64,000 bases of DNA, taken from NCBI GenBank assembly GCA_001632425.1, contig KV425555.1:268795-332794 (forward strand), read 5' to 3'. How positions within the stretch are numbered: the stretch's first letter is position 1; each line of letters begins with the position of its first letter. Made by a program: the position numbers and the translations under genes. The notes under the pieces were generated by a model. It did not search any database and was not told the DNA's origin. It saw only the letters and a program-made list of their open reading frames with translations. Shown here one piece after another: positions 57,838 through 64,000 of this stretch. This stretch comes from Neolentinus lepideus HHB14362 ss-1. Lineage: Eukaryota; Basidiomycota; Agaricomycetes; Gloeophyllales; Gloeophyllaceae.

Positions 57838-57930
57838 TCCATTCACCCATGGCACCGCCGTGTAGACTTTTTGTCCCCCTTACTGGGCCTGCCACCCACC
57901 GTCCCTCCCGTCTTGCAGCGACATCGCGCC

Positions 57931-60038
57931 ATGACCGACGCACAGGGTACCTATCAGCCCTCGCTCCAGCGGGAGACGGTCGAGAGGAGAAAGTCGCGTG
58001 ACACCCATTCCTCCTCGGACAAGGAAAAGCAGCCTGTAGACTCGCAGGTCGTCTCGGAAAGGGAGGTGGACGAGGAGGAGTCATGGACGTCGTTCACGTA
58101 CGCGAGATACCGCCCCGTCATTTTGACCCTCTTGGCCGGTGTAATCTTGGGTTGGTGGATTTCCGCAACGGTCTTACAGGCAACTCGTCATAGATGGTAT
58201 GCTCAACCATGTGGTTAGTTTGGATACAGTCCTGACTTCTGTTTTGGTGTGACATAGGATCGTGCAGACGTTGTTTGCTTGGTTCTTCATCCTGTTAGTC
58301 AAATTTATATCGGTCACACGACATTAGATGCTAATTCCGGCAAAGTGTCATTGCTTTCCGCTTCATTCCCAACTCTGTGGTTACTCGTCCGGTGGAGGCT
58401 ATCTGGAAACCGTGTATTGAGACTCCCTGGTTCAAGCTCCCTAGGTATACGCGACTTTTCATCGGCTGGCTCTGCCTCCTTGGTATCGTGTTTGGCTCTG
58501 CCTTTGGCTTCAAGTTGCAGAATGTAAGAGATACATCCACGCATATTACGGTAAACCTATTGACCCTCCAAGCTAGAACAGCAACTACGGTGACCGCGCG
58601 ATCTCAGTCCTCGGTCTCTTCGTGTTCCAGTTCTTCTTCTGGGCTACTTCGGCCAAGCGCAACCAAATCCCCTGGCCTACCGTCATCGTCGGTCTCTTCA
58701 TCCAGCAAGCAATCGCGCTTTTCGTGCTCAAGTCCGGTGCCGGTTTCTCCATCTTCAAGTGGATTGCCACCTTGGCCTCGGACTTCTTGAATCAGGCACA
58801 GACCGGCGTTGCCTTCTTCTTCGATCAGGAGACCGCTGACAAACACTGGTTCTTTGCCTCTACTGTGCGTGCTAGTAGGATTCGGTCTGACGAAGTAGTC
58901 TGATAGGCACTCCTATTTTGTCTAGCTCGCGGCAATCGTGTTCTTCATCGCTTTCGTGCAAATGTTGTATTACCTCGGCGTCATGCAATGGATCATTAAG
59001 AATTTGTGCGTACTCTCAACGAAATTTGGATTACGCTGACCCCCGTTCTATTAGCGCATGGTTCTTCTTCAAGACCATGAACATCTCCGGTGCAGAGGCT
59101 GTCATTGCCGCCGCCTCGCCTTGGATTGGTCAGGGCGAGTCTGCCTGTTTGGTCAAGCCCTACGTGGACCTGATGACCGAGTCTGAGCTCCACCTCGCCA
59201 TGACTTCCGGTTTCTCGACCATCTCCGGCTCCGTGCTCGGTGCGTACATCGCCAAGGGGGTACCCGCGCAGAACTTGGTCACCTCGTCCGTCATGAGTAT
59301 CCCGGCCTCGATCGCCATTAGTAAGATGCGCCTGCCCGAGACTGAAGAGCCCGTTACCCGTGGAATGGTCGTTGTCGACCGTGGCGATGCAGACAAGGAC
59401 CGCCCTGCTAATGCTATTCATGCGTTCAGCTTGGGTGCTGTCTTTGGTATTATCGTCGCTGGTCAGATCCTGTAAGCTTAGCGCTTTTCTCTGCCATTCC
59501 TTCCTGGGGAGCTGACAACCTCTGCTAGCTGTAACGTGCTCACGATCCTGTCCCTCGTCGCAACGGTCAACGGTCTCCTCACCTGGATCGGCCGCGGCTT
59601 CGGCATCCACCACCTCACGCTGCAGCTCATCCTTGGCTACATCGGCTACCCCATCACCTTCTTCCTCGGTGTCCCCAGGAGCGAGATCCTGCGCGTCTCT
59701 CAGCTGCTCGCGACCAAGCTCGTTGCCAACGAGTTCGCCGCGTACACGGATCTGCAGGCCATCATGCAGAGCTCGAATCCGCTCAGCGCCCGCGCGTTCA
59801 CCATCGCCTCGTATTCACTTTGTGGTTTCGCGAATCTTGGCTCGCTAGGTATCCAGATTGGTGTGCTTGGTGCGCTTGCCCCCTCGAGAAGAAAGGTCAT
59901 TGCCCGGATCGCCACTTCTGCTATGATCTGCGGTTTCATCTCGTGAGTTTTCTGTGCCATGTTGCTTGCATTGCGTGTCTGATCGGGTCGATAATCAGGA
60001 CATTACAAACTGCCGGCATTGCTGGTATGCTTGTATAG
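57931..60038 (+). CDS. Concentrative nucleoside transporter (CNT family)
   Basis: Sodium- or proton-coupled nucleoside uptake carrier. ATG 57931: [18 protein letters not shown], a charged cytosolic N-terminus ([17 protein letters not shown]), then helices [40 protein letters not shown] (across an intron), [20 protein letters not shown]. Core family motifs: [80 protein letters not shown] (the substrate-binding GAE...AAASP.GQGE signature), [100 protein letters not shown] and ending [15 protein letters not shown] 60036-60038. About seven introns with matching phases; frame intact. Substrate range cannot be read from sequence. Confidence 0.94.
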
Positions 60039-61034
60039 GCTGCTTATTGCTTCTCTTGGTCGGTTGCATGCTTCTCGTAAGCATTGCAGTCCTGTCGCTA
60101 TACGTTACCATAGTTCGTCGGGAGATGAAATCGCTGGGGGTAATTTCGCGACTGAAGATTTTGTACGCATGCTCATTAGTTTGGGATATAATGATAGACA
60201 TAAAGTGAACGCATATATTTTAACCCCCCTCCCCCTCCTTCCGTGTCGATGGTCGATCATCTAGCAAGGACCGTGTATCGGCTTGGTGGGCTTGATTGCC
60301 ACCGTACAAATTACAATGTGCAATATGTATACCGTGCGAGGGTACAATGTGTGCGCCGCAGAGATCAATGACAAAGGATTAATAGTGGGTTAGTCACAAA
60401 TACTGACTCAGGCATATTAGGAATGGGCCAACTGCATACGATACACCTAGGAACCTTCTTTCATTGCTATTTCTGCATAGGCATGCTGATCCATCTCTCT
60501 TCATTTCAGAAGCAAGCCTTGCATTTAAGCATGTGACGCATTACGCTTTGTCTCCCAGAAGATCAAGGGTCTAAACGTTAACGTTGGACCTCCTTGTCAC
60601 TTGCGATTGGCTGAGCGAAATCGCGGGAGTGTGCTTGTTAATGCCGAGGTCACGAATGCCGCATCGACTCGAGGACTTTACTCGTGCCATTGAACTAGTC
60701 AAAATTACTCAAGATCATCGGTAATGTATGGTAACTCGCCCCTTGGATCACTTATACACTCACTCACCTAATGGATATTCAGTCTGCAATGAAGTCCTTG
60801 ATTTCTAGATGCCTAACTTATTCTTTTGCAAAGACGAACATAACACAATTGGTCTCGTATCCCAAGACAATGGCGTATCTGATGAGATATGTATAGATCA
60901 CCCATCTGATATTCTGCGTGCTAACTTGACAGTAGCTCAGCGCTTAGTGTCAGTGCGTCCTTGTTGCGGCTCAATACAAGTCCGTTCTCAAGTTTAGTTC
61001 AGTACCAAAATATCAGTGCTCGGTGGGGTGGGCA
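60039..61034. other. Intergenic, nothing recognised
   Basis: About 1 kb between two plus-strand genes, AT-richer than the preceding block. A 62-codon frame at 60809-60997 lacks family features. No RNA gene or repeat was recognised. Confidence 0.45.
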
Positions 61035-61041
61035 TATATAA
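61035..61041 (+). promoter_or_regulatory. TATA box of P450 gene
   Basis: TATATAA about 45 bases before the ATG at 61086. Confidence 0.6.
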
Positions 61042-61085
61042 TGCCCCCATGAAGGTGCAAGTGCTACCCTAAGTACGACGGTAAG

Positions 61086-63181
61086 ATGAGTTTTCGAAGC
61101 TTGTTGGACCAGTCATTCATCTTAAATGCTTCAAATAATCCTAAACTTCTGCTGGCCTTCTCGTGTCTCTTGGCAACCCTTTTTATTTCTCGCTTCTACA
61201 ACAGTCCTTGGAGAAAGCTCCCCCCTGGACCTCGCGGAATCCCGATCCTTGGAAATATCTTACAGCTTCAAGACAAGCAGTGGCTCACCTTCACTGAATT
61301 AAGAAAGACTTACGGTACCATGATGATTAGTTCTCTGATTTATCACACTCAATATTCTGCTGTTGCACAGGCGATCTGGTGTATCTCAATGTCGCTGGTC
61401 AACCCTTGATAGTCGTTAACTCACATAAAATCGCTGCCGACCTCCTTGATCGACGCGCTGCACTCTATTCTGATCGCCCAAACAACATAGTTGCATCCGA
61501 CATTCTAACAGGGGGTTTATTGATTGCACTTTCTCATTACACTGACACGTTGGTGACTTCCTCATGTTCATCCCGAATTCGCCATTCACGGTGTACACAG
61601 ATGGAGGCGCTTGCGCAAAGCTGCCCATGAAGGTTTCCACAAGGGTGTTGTTCACCGTTACCAGCCTACTCAATTCAAGGAAGCGGTCCTTCTTACCTCT
61701 GGAGTACTGTCTGATCCCGACAGCTGGGAAGCTCACTTGCGTCGGACCGCAGCTTCTTCTATTATGTCTGTGGTTTATGCCACACCCCCTATTCTTTCAG
61801 AACAAGAACCATCTATTAAGAGCATCAATGACTTCGTCGCTCGCGTAACTAGAGCGGCACTCCCAGGCGCGCATCTGGTAGAATTTTTTCCGTGGATGGT
61901 CCACATTCCGGCAAAGTCTGTATCTACCTTATCCTTAGTTCCTCTCGGTTATGTAACGTCTTCCGCTGATTATACGATTACACCCTCAGGTTGGCGAAAT
62001 GGAAGCACGACGCACAAGAGTCATTTATAAAAGATTCTGTCATGTTTGAAGGACTTTTCAAAGGTGTACAACGTCGCATGGTAGGGCTCGTATACATGGA
62101 AGATACCGATCATGCTGAAGTTTTGATAGACCCAAGGCGAGGATAAACCAAGTCTGTCAGCAACCTTGATACAAGAAGCTGATCGGCATAAGTTGTCTGA
62201 CCAGGAAAATGCGTGGCTGGCTGGGACGATGTAGTAAGTGACATGCACTGCAAACCTTGCATAATTCCACGTTCTACGATTCAGTGCGGCTGGAGCTGAG
62301 ACGACATCCGGTATCATGGTCTGGTTGATGCTTGCGATGCTCATTTATCCAGAAACACAAAGACGAGCGCAGGCTGAACTTGACGCAGTCGTTGGACGTG
62401 ATCGATTGCCATCCTTCACTGATTATGAGAAACTCCCGTATGTTCGAGCTATGGTCAGTATTTTGTTTAATATCTGTTTAGCATTAGTATCCCTAAAATA
62501 TTCTCCAGGTCAAGGAGGCTTTGCGATGGCGACCAGTGGTAAGAACTACAATTTTTTTCACTGTGACTGGCTAAACGTGGCAACTCGACAGGCACCAGTC
62601 GGTGTTCCCCATCGTTCCACGGAAGTACGTCGAATGCGCCTTCGACTTAGAAACTCGCGCTAATTTCAATTCTTGACTAGGACGATTGGTACGAAGGGAA
62701 TTTCATTCCTGCGGGTTCCATAATTATTGCGAATGTCTGGTATCTTAATCACGACCCGAGGGTATATGGCGCGGATGCACATCATTTCAATCCTGCCCGT
62801 CACCTTGACGGGAACGGCCAGCTGCTTCCTGGACCAGTTGATACAAAGGATGAGGGCCATGTGACTTATGGCTTCGGGCGAAGGATCTGCGTTGGCCGCC
62901 ATATTGCTAATAATTCTCTATTCATTAACATCGCCGCGATGCTTTGGGCGATGAACATTGGACGTCCTGAAGATGAGAATGGCCAACCCATTCCCTTGGA
63001 TGTGGATGGTTGTGTTCATAATGGCGTAGTTGTGTAAGTTATCCACAAACGCACCCTACGTATGTAGTCCTACGCTGATCCATTTTTCAGTCGCCCTATC
63101 CCATTTAGGTGCCATATCACACCACGATTCCCCGAGGCAGCTTCAATCGTAGAACATCAACGTGAAATTCTTGATTTGTGA
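61086..63181 (+). CDS. Cytochrome P450 monooxygenase
   Basis: ER-anchored haem-thiolate oxygenase of the expanded mushroom P450 repertoire. ATG 61086; N-terminal anchor KLLLAFSCLLATLFISRFY followed by the Pro-rich hinge WRKLPPGPRGIPILGN. Spliced body: DLVYLNVAGQPLIVVNSHKI, YSDRPNNIVASDILTGGLLI, HYTDTWRRLRKAAHEGFHKG (C-helix, joined across an intron), HLRRTAASSIMSVVYATPPI, LVEFFPWMVHIP, LAKWKHDAQESFIKDSVMFE, GEDKPSLSATLIQEADRH, I-helix AAGAETTSG, YPETQRRAQAELDAVVGRDR, K-helix ExxR in KEALRW, FNPARHL, and the haem loop VTYGFGRRICVGRHIANNSL with the Cys ligand. Ends ITPRFPEAASIVEHQREILD, L, TGA 63179-63181. About ten introns, all phase-consistent, so the gene looks functional. Substrate unknown; no biosynthetic cluster partner is adjacent. 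Confidence 0.93.
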
Positions 63182-63415
63182 GATCATCTGCATAAAAATA
63201 GCTCTTTGTCCCTCTTAAATACATGCACTCCCCATTGACGCAGCTGTGTACTATACTCATGATCGACCTATAAACTGAAACGAAAAGTGCATATGGACTA
63301 AAAGTCGAGGGTAGTAATCAAGCAGTAATACACGCGCAGAGAGATATCGAGAGTTACTGGACATGAATACGCCACGATGGAGACTGTCAGACTTACCGGC
63401 TATGATGGCGGACGT
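63182..63415. other. Convergent 3' intergenic spacer
   Basis: Short AT-rich spacer between the P450 stop and the stop of the minus-strand gene at the window edge. Confidence 0.5.
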
Positions 63416-64000
63416 TTATTTCATCTTATTACTTACGGTCGGATAATGTATCTTTGAGGCCGATCTTCCGAGTGAGACTAGGCCTATCAGATCTCTTAGT
63501 ATAGTGCTCAGAAAATGATCTGTATAGTCTGCACCCAAAGACCAGTTAATCTTGTCCCATTTCACCTTCGTAAGATCAGCAGGATCTAAAAGTTTGGACT
63601 GCAGAACGGCCTCCAACAGCCGCTCGAGGTCTGCTTTGTCTTCTTCTCTCCACTTGTCCAGTACCAGTTCCCGAGCATCATCACGCTCGCATTCGGATAC
63701 GGCACGTAACTCGATCCTTGACTCACAATGATCCACCCTTCAGGTCCCCATCAGTTGTCTTTGGAAATAAGAGCTCATCCAAAGGAAGGTTGTCCTCCGG
63801 GTCCTTTACGGGAAGGTCACCTTGGTACTCGCGCATGAGTCCAACTGTATTCATGGCAGTCCGGGTGATTTGGGGAGGCACTGAAGCTAGTGGTGAAGAA
63901 ACTTCCTCTTTGACAGTGTACGGGTCCTCAGAGATAGATGCTTCGGATCAGGGAATGGGGGAGATGCCTTGAGGAAGGAGGTCGAGAAGGCGGCGCTTCC
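63416..64000 (-). CDS. Unrecognised protein, 3' part only (runs off right edge)
   Basis: Minus-strand gene entering from beyond the window. Upstream fragment: PYTVKEEVSSPLASVPPQIT, RTAMNTVGLMREYQGDLPVK, DPEDNLPLDELLFPKTTDGD, LKGGSL, followed by a possible intron starting GTGAGT near 63726. The next segment is CERDDARELVLDKWREEDKA, DLERLLEAVLQSKLLDPADL, TKVKWDKINWSLGADYTDHF, LSTILRDLIG, with a stop at 63416-63418. Acidic, helical, no family recognised. The last exon border near ILR is uncertain, so the true C-terminus may differ. Confidence 0.55.

Noticed and set aside
15965..63181. A secondary-metabolite or defence gene cluster
   Set aside because: The P450, dehydrogenase and transporters are far apart, with no synthase or other core enzyme; a shared pathway is not supported.

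Overview
This window is a draft-assembly scaffold segment (one run of 720 Ns at 4006-4725) from a filamentous basidiomycete, most likely a wood- or litter-associated Agaricomycete. The evidence is many short introns (about 50-60 nt, GT-AG with a few apparent GC-AG), a fungal core gene set, and expanded mushroom-type families: BTB/POZ proteins, F-box proteins, a P450, a GH55 glucanase relic and an Rds1-type ferritin-like protein. The species assignment is inference. Gene models were spliced by eye, so internal exon borders are approximate unless stated.

Layout. 0-3 kb: dihydroxyacid dehydratase (ILV3). 3.3-4.9 kb: an inverted-repeat-bounded element interrupted by the assembly gap. 5-15.5 kb: housekeeping block with a Gyp1-type Rab GAP, Nup2/Nup50 nucleoporin (-), an Spt23/Mga2-type membrane-tethered transcription factor, and a minus-strand protein resembling the meiotic factor Rec114. 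16-25.3 kb: accessory region with a BTB/POZ gene, a secreted ferritin-like Rds1 protein (-), a dead copy of a zinc-type alcohol dehydrogenase/quinone reductase gene interrupted by a small inverted-repeat element, and directly abutting it a 5'-truncated GH55 beta-1,3-glucanase pseudogene. 25.5-28 kb: Ap4A phosphorylase and a four-helix membrane protein (both -). 28.4-30.2 kb: a poorly preserved minus-strand membrane-protein candidate. 30.6-34 kb: a large acidic/basic protein ending in a HicA-like domain. 34-36.7 kb: no recognised gene. 36.7-40.3 kb: mitochondrial pyruvate carrier subunit, Apq12-like protein (-), and a small conserved CxxC-ended protein. 41.3-44.8 kb (-): a second BTB gene, paralogous to the one at 16 kb but carrying a homopolymer frameshift, then the intact parent-type copy of the dehydrogenase whose relic lies at 22-23.6 kb. 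45.5-49.8 kb: palmitoyl-protein thioesterase and an F-box protein. 49.8-53.5 kb: gene-poor tract with degenerate duplications. 53.5-60 kb: three compact GC-rich genes in tandem: MFS sugar transporter, WDR68/DCAF7 WD40 protein, CNT nucleoside transporter. 61-63.2 kb: an intact cytochrome P450. The right edge carries the 3' part of an unrecognised minus-strand gene.

The genes are independent eukaryotic units, not operons. Links between them are evolutionary: BTB and dehydrogenase families each occur twice, about 20-25 kb apart and in opposite orientation, with one member of each pair damaged. No complete previously undescribed multi-gene system was found; the most interesting leads are the HicA-like fusion protein, the Rec114-like candidate, and the nested pseudogene/mini-element region at 22.3-25.3 kb.
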